Below, one piece after another: positions 53,963 through 63,654 of a DNA stretch of 64,000 nt (positions are counted from its first letter, which is position 1; each line of letters starts with the position of its first letter). The DNA comes from Polynucleobacter finlandensis. GTDB lineage: Bacteria; Pseudomonadota; Gammaproteobacteria; Burkholderiales; Burkholderiaceae. The notes beneath the pieces were generated by a model. It was not told the DNA's origin, did not search any database, and was given only the letters and a program-made list of their open reading frames with translations. The stretch is from NCBI RefSeq assembly GCF_018881755.1, contig NZ_JACVPS010000005.1:1-64000 (forward strand). The letters run 5' to 3'. The position numbers and the translations under genes were made by a program.

Positions 53963-54658
53963 TTGTTTAATAAGGGCATTGAGTGGCAATACAATAAAGG
54001 TGTGTTTGATCTAGAAGCCATCCTTTTATCACTCAAATTAGCCCTCTGGACGCTAGTTTTGCTACTGCCTTTTGGGATCTGGGTTGGCCACTCCCTTGTT
54101 AGGGCTGGATCATGCAAGGGGTGGATTGAGGCCTTATTAGCCCTCCCCCTAGTATTGCCACCGACTGTTCTTGGTTATTACTTCTTAGTGGGGTTTGGGG
54201 GAGGCAGTATTTTTGGCATACCTCTGGTGTTCTCATTCACGGGCATTCTGATTGCATCATTGATAGTCAACCTACCATTTGCTATTCAACCGATACAACG
54301 CGCATTTGAATCCATTAATCCAGAGATACGTGAAGCTGCGCAAGTTAGCGGACTGTCAGCCTGGCAAACATTTCGACTCATTGAACTGCCTCTAGCTTGG
54401 CGTGGCATTACTAGCGCAGCGGTTCTCACCTTTGCTCATACCCTTGGGGAATTCGGAGTCGTGCTGATGGTTGGCGGCGCTATTCCCGGTGAAACCAAAA
54501 CAGTTTCGATCGCTATTTACGACAAGGTGCAAAGTTTTGATACTGCTGGAGCAGGCTTGCTCTCTCTATTGCTGCTGGCTATCTCTTTACTAGCTATTGC
54601 ACTGTCATATGGTGTTCTTAGCCCTAGAAAATCATCTTCCCTGAATCGAGCTATCTAA
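53963..54658 (+). CDS. modB: Molybdate ABC transporter permease ModB
   Basis: 231 residues from a TTG start; the exact start is uncertain because no good Shine-Dalgarno is seen (a GTG at 54002 is an alternative). Five to six hydrophobic helices; LPLVLPPTVLGYYFL and the EAA loop ...EAAQVSGLSAWQTFRLIELPLAWRGI are typical for ModB/CysT-type permeases, with VLTFAHTLGEFGVVLMVGGAIPGETKT. ModB partners with ModC (overlapping start). No modA gene is present in this window. Confidence 0.93.
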   Translation: MFNKGIEWQYNKGVFDLEAILLSLKLALWTLVLLLPFGIWVGHSLVRAGSCKGWIEALLALPLVLPPTVLGYYFLVGFGGGSIFGIPLVFSFTGILIASLIVNLPFAIQPIQRAFESINPEIREAAQVSGLSAWQTFRLIELPLAWRGITSAAVLTFAHTLGEFGVVLMVGGAIPGETKTVSIAIYDKVQSFDTAGAGLLSLLLLAISLLAIALSYGVLSPRKSSSLNRAI

Positions 54659-55764
54659 TGTTAAAAATTAAGATAGCTCAAGACTTGCCAATGCCACTTC
54701 AAGTGAACTTAGAGTGTCTATCAGGTGAACTACATGCCTTAGTGGGTCCATCAGGAAGCGGTAAAACCAGCGTTCTGCGAACCATTGCTGGCTTGCGCAA
54801 TCCTAGCGCTGGACGTATTGAATGTGACGATGAGCTTTGGTTTGAGGGTGATGAGTTGCGCGGAGTGAGTGTTGCCTTATCGCCTGCAAAGCGTTCTTGC
54901 GGATTTCTGTTTCAACAGTACGCCCTCTTTCCTCATTTAACTGCTTTAGAGAATGTTTGTATTCCACTGCAAAATTCTGGGTTAAACAGTCCACAACAAA
55001 AATCCATAGCGCTGAAGTGGTTAGAGCGGATGGGTATTGCTGACTTGGTGGCCAGAATGCCTAATCAACTGTCTGGCGGACAACAACAGCGTGTTGCCTT
55101 GGCAAGGGCGCTTGCTAGACAACCAAAGATCCTGCTCTTAGATGAGCCTTTTTCAGCAGTCGATGCGCCAACGCGTCAAAGTCTTTATAAAACTCTAGCC
55201 GAGCTTCGCAAGGATCTGAATATCCCCATTCTTCTAGTGACCCACGATTTACGCGAGGCAAACTTACTAGCCGATCGCATCACCGTGATTGATGCAGGCA
55301 TTAGTCTGCAAACGGCATCGCCACATGTACTCTTTCAAAAACCACGAAACTCTCGAGTTGCAGAATTGGTTGGCATCAACAATATGTTTGAAGGCGTCTT
55401 TAACGCAGGCAACCTCACCTGGGATGGGTGCAACAAGCAATTTAATGTGATTGATAAAGGCAAGATCCCACCTGGTACACCAGTCGCTTGGGTTATTCCT
55501 CCCGAGGGTCTGAGTCTTCACCAAGATTCCAGCAATACCAGAATTCCAGCCGACGTTGAAAACATCAGCGCACTGGGACAGATTGCGGTTATCCAATTGC
55601 GTATCAAAGACAGTGATCACCGTATTACTTGGGAAGCTTCAGCGGCAGAAGTAAAGCGCCTATCGCTTGATATTGGTAGATCAACGTATCTTGAGTTGGA
55701 TGAAAGCAAGATTCACATCATGCCACTGCGCCCCATCAACGATCCTCGCCACTTTCGCAACTAA
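54658..55764 (+). CDS. modC: Molybdate ABC transporter ATP-binding protein ModC
   Basis: 368 residues. ABC domain about 1-230 with Walker A GPSGSGKT (residues 30-37), signature LSGGQQQRVALARALA and Walker B LLLDEPFSAVDA; C-terminal TOBE (molybdate-binding-like) domain about 290-360. Start overlaps the modB stop by one base, so the two are translated together. The substrate could be molybdate or tungstate; the SoxC location nearby favours molybdate. Confidence 0.93.
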   Translation: MLKIKIAQDLPMPLQVNLECLSGELHALVGPSGSGKTSVLRTIAGLRNPSAGRIECDDELWFEGDELRGVSVALSPAKRSCGFLFQQYALFPHLTALENVCIPLQNSGLNSPQQKSIALKWLERMGIADLVARMPNQLSGGQQQRVALARALARQPKILLLDEPFSAVDAPTRQSLYKTLAELRKDLNIPILLVTHDLREANLLADRITVIDAGISLQTASPHVLFQKPRNSRVAELVGINNMFEGVFNAGNLTWDGCNKQFNVIDKGKIPPGTPVAWVIPPEGLSLHQDSSNTRIPADVENISALGQIAVIQLRIKDSDHRITWEASAAEVKRLSLDIGRSTYLELDESKIHIMPLRPINDPRHFRN

Positions 55765-55792
55765 TCTTTGATTGAACGGGTTTGTGTTTGAT

Positions 55793-56416
55793 TCAGCTTG
55801 GCTTTTGAGCAACTAGCCCGAGCAAAGCAGACATGCCGCTATGTCTAGCACCTTCAGACAATTCTTGCTCATAAGAAGTGAGATCCAAAATATTGAGTTC
55901 ACTCGCTAGTTGACGTATACCCTCTTCGGTATAGAGATGCTCGAGCGCAGATGGACCACCAGTTTTGTATTCCAACTGCTTTGGGGTGTAGCCTTGAAGA
56001 ATAAAAATACCACCGGGCTTTAATGCTAAATACACTTGTTTGAAGATGCGCTCGCGCATTGCTGGATCAGCAAATTGGATAAAGATGGCGATAATGGCAT
56101 CGTAAGAATTTGCTTGCCAGTTCCACCCATCTGTATCGCAAAGTGTATGACTTAATTCTACGGAATTATCTTTGGCAAATTGCTTGGCTTTGGCCAATGC
56201 AATATCAGAGACATCAAAAGCATCGACTTGCATGCCCTGTTTAGCCAACCAAACACCATTACGCCCTTCGCCATCAGCAATACATAAGACTGCATTACCT
56301 GGTTTTAGACATTGTTTGGCTTGTTTGACGAGATATTCATTCGGCTCTTTACCGAAGATGAATTCTTCTTTATTAAAACGTTCGTTCCAAAACTTGGTTT
56401 GATCAGAAAAGCTCAT
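55793..56416 (-). CDS. Class I SAM-dependent methyltransferase
   Basis: 207 residues. Motif I AVLCIADGEGRNGVWLAKQG (glycine-rich, residues about 40-59), acidic residue in DAFDVSDIAL, and post-motif YDAIIAIFIQFADPAMR. The start FWNERFNKEEFIFGKEPNEYL is found in TehB-like and thiol/tellurite methyltransferases. Substrate unknown. It lies 13 bases downstream of metZ on the same strand and converges on modC. Confidence 0.85.
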   Translation of the reverse strand: MSFSDQTKFWNERFNKEEFIFGKEPNEYLVKQAKQCLKPGNAVLCIADGEGRNGVWLAKQGMQVDAFDVSDIALAKAKQFAKDNSVELSHTLCDTDGWNWQANSYDAIIAIFIQFADPAMRERIFKQVYLALKPGGIFILQGYTPKQLEYKTGGPSALEHLYTEEGIRQLASELNILDLTSYEQELSEGARHSGMSALLGLVAQKPS

Positions 56417-56429
56417 ATGGGAACTTGAA

Positions 56430-57638
56430 TTACTTCTTCAAGCCACCGACAAGATCATTCTTCAGGTCGATCACATTCTCAAGACCCACCGCAATACGTA
56501 CTAGGCCATCCGTAATGCCGGCAGCTTTACGAGCTTCAGGCGTTACACGGCAGTGCGTCGTGGTTGCTGGGTGTGTAATGGTCGTACGAGTATCGCCAAG
56601 GTTTGCAGTAATAGAGCAAAGCTTGGTTTGATTGATCAGTTTGAATGCAGCCTTCTTGCCACCCTTTAAGGTGAAAGACAAAATGGCGCCACCCGCCTTT
56701 TGCTGGCGTTTAGCCAAGACATGTTGCGGGTGTGACTTTAATCCTGGATGGTAAACACGTTCTACGCCAGGCTGTTTTTCTAGCCAGAGCGCTAAGTCCA
56801 AAGCATTCTGGCTTTGTTGCTTCATGCGCAACTCGAGAGTCTCAAGACCTTTTAAGAATACCCAGGCATTAAAAGCAGAAAGCGTTGGGCCAGCAGTACG
56901 AACGTACGGGAACACTTTGCCCATGACAAAGTCATTACTGCCGACGATTGCGCCACCAACAACCCTACCCTGACCGTCTAAGTATTTAGTTGCAGAGTGA
57001 ATCACAACATCTGCGCCAAGAGCCAGTGGTTTTTGCAAGGCAGGCGTGCAGAAACAATTATCCACTGCGAAAAGTGCTTTAGCCTTCTTAGCAATTTTAG
57101 AAATCGCTTTAATGTCAGCAATCTCAGTTAAGGGGTTTGAAGGCGTCTCTAGATAAAAGAGTTTTGTATTGGGTTGAACGGCAGCCTGCCATGATTTAGC
57201 ATCAGCCAAATCGACATACGTTGTTGTCACACCAAATTTACCCATGATGCTGCTAAATAACTGAATCGTTGCACCAAAAACCGAGCGCGAGCAAATCACA
57301 TGATCGCCAGCCTGCAAATGGGCCATTGCTAGAGTCAAAATAGCAGCCATGCCAGATGAAGTCGCAATACATGCCTCACCACCCTCTAAAGCGGCCAATC
57401 GATCTTGAAACATGCTGACCGTTGGATTGGTAAAGCGGGAATAGATAAAGCCTTTGTCGGCATGAGCAAAACCATCAGCAGCGAGTTCAGCGCTATCAAA
57501 GCAGAAGCTAGATGTCAGAAACATCGCCTCTGAGTGCTCTTGATACTCGGCAGTACGGCGTGTACCGGCGCGAACTGCTAAGGTTTCGAGCGCAAGCTTA
57601 GAAAAGTCAGGTTTTTGGCGTTTAGTTTTACTAGTCAT
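56430..57638 (-). CDS. metZ: O-succinylhomoserine sulfhydrylase
   Basis: Makes homocysteine from O-succinylhomoserine and sulfide with PLP. 402 residues, Cys/Met metabolism PLP family. The PLP-binding Lys is in VIHSATKYLDGQGRVVGG; also GFIYSRFTNPTVSMFQDRLAALEGG at the substrate side and TRTTITHPATTTH near the end. In many betaproteobacteria it follows purF, as here. It is a sulfide-assimilating enzyme, separate from the dissimilatory sulfur genes. Confidence 0.94.
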   Translation of the reverse strand: MTSKTKRQKPDFSKLALETLAVRAGTRRTAEYQEHSEAMFLTSSFCFDSAELAADGFAHADKGFIYSRFTNPTVSMFQDRLAALEGGEACIATSSGMAAILTLAMAHLQAGDHVICSRSVFGATIQLFSSIMGKFGVTTTYVDLADAKSWQAAVQPNTKLFYLETPSNPLTEIADIKAISKIAKKAKALFAVDNCFCTPALQKPLALGADVVIHSATKYLDGQGRVVGGAIVGSNDFVMGKVFPYVRTAGPTLSAFNAWVFLKGLETLELRMKQQSQNALDLALWLEKQPGVERVYHPGLKSHPQHVLAKRQQKAGGAILSFTLKGGKKAAFKLINQTKLCSITANLGDTRTTITHPATTTHCRVTPEARKAAGITDGLVRIAVGLENVIDLKNDLVGGLKK

Positions 57639-57698
57639 AAGGCTATTTTGACACCGAATTGCAGATTTGCCTCTGTGAGACGCATCCGCTGTCGCTTT

Positions 57699-59237
57699 TT
57701 AGTCTTCGGTAGCCAAATGCAAGTGGAGCTGAGAGCGAGCAAAGTCACTGGAGTCACGTTGGCGATCTGCTTGTGCCTCAGTAGTATTACGAGCCGCTTC
57801 TAAAGCATCCAAATAGGACTCATTAATATCACCAGTGATGTAATTACCGTCAAAGCATGAGGCTTCAAAGTGTTTAATATTGGGGTTGATATCACTCACA
57901 GCCCGTTTCATATCTTCAACACTTTGATAGATCAGCTGGTCTGCGCCGATCATTTTGTTGATCTCTTCATCTGTACGCCCATAAGCCACTAGCTCGCTAC
58001 GGGTTGGCATATCAATGCCATATACGTTCGGAAAGCGCACTGGTGGCGCAGCTGATGCAAAGATCACTTTCTTAGCGCCTGACTCACGAGCCATTTGCAC
58101 AATCTCAAAAGAGGTTGTGCCGCGAACAATCGAATCATCGACAATCAAGACCGTCTTGTCTTTAAATTCGACATGCATGGCGTTCAATTTTTGACGGACT
58201 GATTTTCTGCGTACAGCTTGGCCAGGCATGATGAAGGTGCGACCAATATAACGATTCTTAAAGAAGCCTTCGCGGTAGTCAACCCCTAAACGCTTAGCCA
58301 CTTGCATTGCAGCAGGACGGCTTGAATCTGGAATCGGCATAACGACATCGATTTCGCCGGGAATGGTTTCTTTACGAATCTTCTCGGCAAGGTAATCGCC
58401 CATGCGCATCCGTACGTTGTAAACGTTGACACCATCAATCGTTGAATCTGGACGAGCCATGTATACATATTCAAAAATACATGGGGTAAGAACGGCATCT
58501 GTTGCGCATTGACGTGATGAGAAATTACCATCCAGGTCGATGTAAATTGCTTCGCCAGGATTAACGTCACGAACAAAGGTAAAGCCAAGACCTTCAAGCG
58601 CTACGGATTCGGAAGCCACCATCCATTCAGGACCCTTGGAGGTGTCTATCCGTCCAATACATAAAGGACGAATGCCGAATGGATCACGGAATGCCAGCAA
58701 ACCATAGCCGGCGATCAGTGACACCACTGCGTAAGAGCCTTTCACACGCTTGGTAACGCCTGTAACAGCGTTAAACATCGCACTTTCATCTAATGCCGCA
58801 CTATTAGTTTCTTTTTGAAGTTCATCGGCCAAAACGTTGAGCAATACTTCAGTATCAGAATTGGTATTGATATGACGACGATCGCGGTACGCCATCTCAA
58901 CACGCAAGCTCGGCGCGTTGGTGAGATTACCGTTGTGCGCCAAAATAATGCCGTAAGGTGCGCTGACATAAAAAGGTTGAGCTTCTTCTTCACTACTGGC
59001 GGAACCTGCGGTTGGATAACGAACCTGCCCGATACCTGCGTTGCCATGCAGACTGCGCATGTTGCGTGTTCTAAAGACATCTCGAACCAAGCCATTGGCC
59101 TTATGCATCGTGAAAGAGTTGCCATGCATCGTGGCAATACCGGCAGCATCCTGTCCGCGATGTTGCAAGAGCAACAAGGCATCATAGAGAAGCTGATTTA
59201 CTGGGGAATGGGAAACTGTTCCAATGACGCCGCACAT
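57699..59237 (-). CDS. purF: Amidophosphoribosyltransferase
   Basis: First committed step of purine synthesis. 512 residues. Starts MCGVIGTV, so the processed N-terminal Cys2 is the glutaminase nucleophile. GIGQVRYPTAGSAS and the YGIILAHNGNLTNA glutaminase pattern are followed by the PRTase domain with VLIVDDSIVRGTTSFEIV as the PRPP loop. It follows cvpA by 4 bases, the classical cvpA-purF pairing. Confidence 0.97.
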   Translation of the reverse strand: MCGVIGTVSHSPVNQLLYDALLLLQHRGQDAAGIATMHGNSFTMHKANGLVRDVFRTRNMRSLHGNAGIGQVRYPTAGSASSEEEAQPFYVSAPYGIILAHNGNLTNAPSLRVEMAYRDRRHINTNSDTEVLLNVLADELQKETNSAALDESAMFNAVTGVTKRVKGSYAVVSLIAGYGLLAFRDPFGIRPLCIGRIDTSKGPEWMVASESVALEGLGFTFVRDVNPGEAIYIDLDGNFSSRQCATDAVLTPCIFEYVYMARPDSTIDGVNVYNVRMRMGDYLAEKIRKETIPGEIDVVMPIPDSSRPAAMQVAKRLGVDYREGFFKNRYIGRTFIMPGQAVRRKSVRQKLNAMHVEFKDKTVLIVDDSIVRGTTSFEIVQMARESGAKKVIFASAAPPVRFPNVYGIDMPTRSELVAYGRTDEEINKMIGADQLIYQSVEDMKRAVSDINPNIKHFEASCFDGNYITGDINESYLDALEAARNTTEAQADRQRDSSDFARSQLHLHLATED

Positions 59238-59241
59238 AGAC

Positions 59242-59808
59242 CTAAATCCCTATTTTTATTGAAGGTGTAACTGTGGGTGAAATTTTTGGCATTGCATCAC
59301 CCAATTGCTTTGCCCAATCAGGCGGCAGCCAACTCTTAATTAAACCTGTAGCCATATCAACTGCAGGACGTGTAATCGCTTTTTGCCAAGCAACGCTCTG
59401 AGGTATTGGGGTTAAAGCGGCTAAGGTTGCCAAGATAACAATAATCAAGCCGCCACGTAACACGCCAAAGACCAAACCTAAAAAACGATCGGTCAAACTC
59501 AATCCTGCAGAAAGCAAAATCTTTTGTACTACCCCGCCTAAAAGACCGCAGGCAATCAAAGTCAACACAAACAGAATTAAAAAACTCACTCCAAGGCTTA
59601 AGAGTTCATCCATGTGAAAAGTGGATAACCATTCGGTCGAAAGATAGTTGGTGTAATGGTAAGCAACCCAAGAGGCAATAAACCATGAAGCCAAAGCCAA
59701 GACTTCTTTAAATAAGCCACGAGAAATTCCGACCAATGCAGAAACCAGGAGCACAACTAGGGTGAAGTAATCCACCGTAGTTAAGTTAAGGGTGGACAGG
59801 TGATCCAT
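59242..59808 (-). CDS. cvpA: CvpA family membrane protein
   Basis: 188 residues with four hydrophobic segments in the N-terminal two-thirds: TVDYFTLVVLLVSALVGISRGLFKEVLALASW, the GVLRGGLIIVILATL segment and the DRFLGLVFG loop. The gene name comes from a requirement for colicin V production; its cellular role is linked to envelope stress. It abuts the SPOR gene (1-base overlap at 59808) and purF. Confidence 0.93.
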   Translation of the reverse strand: MDHLSTLNLTTVDYFTLVVLLVSALVGISRGLFKEVLALASWFIASWVAYHYTNYLSTEWLSTFHMDELLSLGVSFLILFVLTLIACGLLGGVVQKILLSAGLSLTDRFLGLVFGVLRGGLIIVILATLAALTPIPQSVAWQKAITRPAVDMATGLIKSWLPPDWAKQLGDAMPKISPTVTPSIKIGI

Positions 59809-60626
59809 TAAGGTGAACCTACCTCAACTAGGCGGGGCGTTAAGCCCATCGCCTTTACCTTTTTCTCTGCGGTATCAGCAGAGTCTTTGTCGGGGAATGG
59901 GCCGGCACGGAGTAGAAATAAGGTTACGCCGTCAGCACCCTTTTTAGTTGTAACAACATTTGGAATCTTTTGGGCTTTTAGCTTTGAAACCCAACCATTG
60001 ACTCGATCTTCCGAAGCAAATGCCCCAATCTGCAAAATAAACTTACCAGACCCAGTCGAGGCCGCGGCAGGTTTAGCTGGGGTATCGGCTTTAGGCTTTG
60101 TGGTGGATACAACCACCTCTTCGCCAGCAGCCAATCCTAAGGCGGGAGATTTGTTTACTGTAGGTGTTGGTGCAGGCACTGTCTTGGTTTCAGTTACTGG
60201 CGCGCTTACTGGAGTAGAGGCAACTTTAACTGGGAGCGGATCCTTCTCTTTGGGGGCTGGGTCTGGTGAGATCTTGGCCTCAGTCTTCTCTACAGTCTTT
60301 ACTTCTGGAGCTGGTGTGTTTGCCACTGGATTAGGCAGGCTAGTAACAATATTGACGGCAATATCATTACTCACTGCTTTGGGCTTGTTATCAAGAATTC
60401 TGGGGAGTCCAACGACGGCTACGAGGACCAATACCGCTGCACCGATAAGACGATGTCTGGCGCGTTGTTGCTCTGGATCTTCGGTAAGCGCTTCTTCCTG
60501 AGTCTCAAATGAGCGCTGCAGTGCACGTGGGGTAAATTTTTTAGTGGTGCGTCTTGCCCCTACTGAGCCTCTGTCAAGGTCATCAGACTGCGGTTTCCGC
60601 TTAAAAAGCTTCGGTAAACGAATCAT
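59808..60626 (-). CDS. SPOR domain protein (DedD-like)
   Basis: 272 residues. N-terminal cytoplasmic part (basic), one transmembrane segment (about residues 60-78, LIGAAVLVLVAVVGL), a long Pro/Lys/Thr-rich periplasmic linker (about 95-190) and a C-terminal SPOR domain (about 195-268, SGKFILQIGAFASEDRVNGWVSKL). SPOR domains bind denuded peptidoglycan at the septum. In the folC-SPOR-cvpA order this gene corresponds to dedD. Confidence 0.92.
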   Translation of the reverse strand: MIRLPKLFKRKPQSDDLDRGSVGARRTTKKFTPRALQRSFETQEEALTEDPEQQRARHRLIGAAVLVLVAVVGLPRILDNKPKAVSNDIAVNIVTSLPNPVANTPAPEVKTVEKTEAKISPDPAPKEKDPLPVKVASTPVSAPVTETKTVPAPTPTVNKSPALGLAAGEEVVVSTTKPKADTPAKPAAASTGSGKFILQIGAFASEDRVNGWVSKLKAQKIPNVVTTKKGADGVTLFLLRAGPFPDKDSADTAEKKVKAMGLTPRLVEVGSP

Positions 60627-60629
60627 TAA

Positions 60630-61955
60630 TCAATGCGCCTGGTTGGTTCTATATGCCATTACGCCAGCAACTGTATAGAAAGATCCGAAGGTCACAATTC
60701 TATCACCCTCACCCGCTTTAGACAGGGCTTTTTGATACGCTGCAGCAGGATCTAAAAAGGTCTCAATGCCGCCATCATCGCCGTTTTTGACCGCTACACC
60801 AAGGTTTTGGAGCTTGGTAGCCAGATCATGTGCGCTGGCTGCTCGGGGAGTAGGCAAATCAGTGCAAAACCAGAAGTCCACAATATTTAACAAGGGCTTG
60901 ATTACGCCCTCAATATCTTTATCTGCCATTGCCCCAAAAACGGCGTAGGTATAGGGGTGGTAACCCATCCGTTCAAGGCTTTGAGCCAAAGTAGAGGCTG
61001 CATGAGGGTTATGAGCAACATCGAGGACAACCGTAGGTTGACCTGGGAGTACTTGGAAGCGCCCTGGCAGCTCAACCATGGCAAAGCCATTGCGGATGTC
61101 CTGTGCGCTGACTGGTAAACGCTGATGGAGTGCCATCAAGGCAGCAATCACCGCCGAAGCATTGAGTATTTGATTTGCGCCTCTTAAAGCAGGGTAACCG
61201 AGACCACTAAAACGCTTTTTGCGCCCTGCCCAGCCCCACTGCTGTTTATCACCCTGAAAGTTATAGTCTCGACCTTGCAACCAAAGATCGCAGCCTAATT
61301 TTTCAGCATAGTCGATCAAGGTTTGGGGTGGCACTGGATCACCACAGATGGCAATTTGCCCAGGCCGAAATATGCCAGCTTTTTCTAGAGCAATCGCTTC
61401 ACGCGTACCACCCAAGAAATCAGCATGATCAACATCAATGCTGGTAACAATGGCGCAGTCAGCATCCACAATATTGACGGCGTCTAAGCGACCACCCATG
61501 CCCACTTCCAATACCACTGCATCTAACTGCGCCTTAGCAAAAAGATGCATGATGGCTAGAGTCGTGAATTCAAAATAAGTTAATGTCGGTGCATCTACCA
61601 AGCTCACACGGGCATTTTCTACGGCAGTGAAATGCTCTAACAAGAGGGCGTCGCTGACCTCTTCTCCATTGAGCTTCGCGCGCTCATTAAATTTCAAGAG
61701 GTGGGGTGACATGTGACATCCGACACGATAGCCAGATGAAATCAAAATACTTTCTAAATAAGCACAGGTAGAGCCTTTGCCATTCGTGCCCGCAACAGTG
61801 ATGACAGGGCAATCAAATTGAAGTCCTAGCGCCGCCTTAACCCGGCTAATGCGCTCAAGACCCATGTCGATGCCAACAGGATGGGCAGTTTCTAGGTGAC
61901 TAAGCCAAGCCTCAAGGCTGGAAAAAAGGATTGGGGCTTGGTGGGCAGTGCTCAA
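60630..61955 (-). CDS. folC: Folylpolyglutamate synthase/dihydrofolate synthase
   Basis: 441 residues, Mur-ligase superfamily: P-loop VAGTNGKGSTCAYLES (residues about 54-69), VLEVGMGGRLDAVNIVD and TSIDVDHADFLGGTREAIALEKAGIFR, C-terminal domain from about residue 300 (VLDVAHNPHAA). Adds dihydropteroate to glutamate and extends polyglutamate chains. Order accD-folC-SPOR-cvpA-purF is conserved in beta- and gammaproteobacteria. Confidence 0.96.
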   Translation of the reverse strand: MSTAHQAPILFSSLEAWLSHLETAHPVGIDMGLERISRVKAALGLQFDCPVITVAGTNGKGSTCAYLESILISSGYRVGCHMSPHLLKFNERAKLNGEEVSDALLLEHFTAVENARVSLVDAPTLTYFEFTTLAIMHLFAKAQLDAVVLEVGMGGRLDAVNIVDADCAIVTSIDVDHADFLGGTREAIALEKAGIFRPGQIAICGDPVPPQTLIDYAEKLGCDLWLQGRDYNFQGDKQQWGWAGRKKRFSGLGYPALRGANQILNASAVIAALMALHQRLPVSAQDIRNGFAMVELPGRFQVLPGQPTVVLDVAHNPHAASTLAQSLERMGYHPYTYAVFGAMADKDIEGVIKPLLNIVDFWFCTDLPTPRAASAHDLATKLQNLGVAVKNGDDGGIETFLDPAAAYQKALSKAGEGDRIVTFGSFYTVAGVMAYRTNQAH

Positions 61956-61960
61956 GTGCG

Positions 61961-62848
61961 TTAAACAGCTACGCTACCTGCCACAGACGGCTCTGGTAAT
62001 TTTTGCAGCAAGGCAAGCAAGCGGGCGATTTCCGCGCGCATCTGGCGACGATCAACAATCATGTCAATTCCGCCTTTTTGCATCAAGAACTCAGAACGCT
62101 GAAAACCTTCCGGTAATTTTTCTCGGACGGTTTGCTCAATCACGCGGGGACCAGCAAAACCAATCAAGGCTTTAGGCTCGGCCATTACTACGTCACCCAT
62201 GAAGGCAAAGCTTGCCGAGATACCGCCCATCGTTGGGTCGGTCAGAACACTGATGTATGGCAAACCTTTTTTGGATAATAAGGTCAACATCGAATTGGTT
62301 TTAGCCATCTGGAATAAAGACAGCAAACTTTCTTGCATGCGCGCACCACCAGTTGCAGTGACGCAAATAAAGGCGCATTTCTTATCAATGGCTTCTTGAA
62401 CGCCACGCACAAATCGCTCACCAACAACTGAACCCATTGAACCGCCCATGTATTGAAACTCAAAACATGCGGCAACTACGGGGATGGATTCAATCTTGCC
62501 GCCAAGAACCACTAAAGCCTCTGACTCGCCAGAAGCATCATTAGCTTCCTTCAAGCGATCCGGATATTTTTTAGAGTCTTTGAATTTCAGTGGATCGATT
62601 GGATAGATATCTGCGCCAATCTCATAACGGCCTTTTGGATCTAGCAAGCCATCTAAACGCTGACGCGCACCAATCCGCATGTGATGGCTGCATTTAGGGC
62701 AAACCGATAAATTAGCCTCGATATCAGTGCTGTACAGAACGGTTTCACAGCTGGGGCACTTGACCCATAAACCTTCAGGCACTGACTTGCGATTCGCAGG
62801 GTCAGTGTGTTGAATTTGTGGTGGGAGTAATTTATCGATCCAGCTCAT
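61961..62848 (-). CDS. accD: Acetyl-CoA carboxylase carboxyltransferase beta subunit
   Basis: 295 residues. N-terminal zinc ribbon with CPSC and CPKC pairs (residues about 30-50), then the carboxyltransferase fold with [38 protein letters not shown] and [15 protein letters not shown]. Forms the AccAD complex for malonyl-CoA in fatty acid synthesis. Follows trpA by 5 bases. Confidence 0.97.
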   Translation of the reverse strand: MSWIDKLLPPQIQHTDPANRKSVPEGLWVKCPSCETVLYSTDIEANLSVCPKCSHHMRIGARQRLDGLLDPKGRYEIGADIYPIDPLKFKDSKKYPDRLKEANDASGESEALVVLGGKIESIPVVAACFEFQYMGGSMGSVVGERFVRGVQEAIDKKCAFICVTATGGARMQESLLSLFQMAKTNSMLTLLSKKGLPYISVLTDPTMGGISASFAFMGDVVMAEPKALIGFAGPRVIEQTVREKLPEGFQRSEFLMQKGGIDMIVDRRQMRAEIARLLALLQKLPEPSVAGSVAV

Positions 62849-62853
62849 GTCTT

Positions 62854-63651
62854 TTAGCTATCCAAGGCGACGCGAATTTCACGTATAAAGGTTTCAAGTG
62901 ATTGTACTGCCTGGCCTGGGGGTGAATCTTCTAAAATCCGGATAATTCGGCTACCAATCACCACAGCATCAGCTGTGTTCGATACTGCCTTGGCGCTAGC
63001 AGCATCATTGATGCCAAAACCTACAGCAATCGGAATCTCAGTAGACTCCCGAATTTTCGGAATAATACTGGCCACATCTTGAGTATTGAGGTGGGAGGCG
63101 CCGGTTACGCCGCGCATAGACACATAATAGATATAACCAGAAGCTATTTTGGCAGCCTCTTTAATTCGTTCTAGTGATGATGTCGGTGCCAACAAGAAAA
63201 TCGGGTCGACTCCGGCAATACGCATGCGCGCAGCAAAATCGACACACTCTTCTGGTGGATAGTCGACTATCAACACCCCGTCAACGCCTGCATCTTTAGC
63301 CTCAGTCGCAAAGCGTTCGGCACCCATTTGCTCAACAGGGTTTGCATAGCCCATCAATACAACTGGTGTAGCTGCATCAGTTTTGCGAAATGCTTTCACC
63401 ATCTCTAAGCAGCTATGTAAAGTCACACCTTTTGCTAAAGCTCTTTCAGAAGATCGCTGAATCACAGGACCATCAGCCATCGGATCAGAAAACGGCACGC
63501 CTAACTCAATCACATTGGCACCGCCACGCACTAAGGCATGCATTAACTCCACGGTGATGTTTGGATCAGGATCGCCTGCAGTAATAAAAGGAATGAGTCC
63601 TTTTTTGCCGGATGCTTTTAATTCTTTAAAGAGTGCGGTAATTTTTGACAT
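62854..63651 (-). CDS. trpA: Tryptophan synthase alpha chain
   Basis: 265 residues starting at the ATG complement 63649-63651; a GTG one codon upstream is possible. TIM barrel cleaving indole-glycerol phosphate: [41 protein letters not shown] (catalytic Glu), [13 protein letters not shown] (catalytic Asp), [12 protein letters not shown] and [12 protein letters not shown]. Its start follows the trpB stop within a few bases, so the subunits are co-translated. Confidence 0.97.
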   Translation of the reverse strand: MSKITALFKELKASGKKGLIPFITAGDPDPNITVELMHALVRGGANVIELGVPFSDPMADGPVIQRSSERALAKGVTLHSCLEMVKAFRKTDAATPVVLMGYANPVEQMGAERFATEAKDAGVDGVLIVDYPPEECVDFAARMRIAGVDPIFLLAPTSSLERIKEAAKIASGYIYYVSMRGVTGASHLNTQDVASIIPKIRESTEIPIAVGFGINDAASAKAVSNTADAVVIGSRIIRILEDSPPGQAVQSLETFIREIRVALDS

Positions 63652-63654
63652 CAC

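Noticed and set aside
59887..60501. A 204-codon plus-strand ORF
   Set aside because: It is the mirror of the low-complexity Pro/Thr/Lys linker of the SPOR protein gene; no domain and wrong codon pattern.
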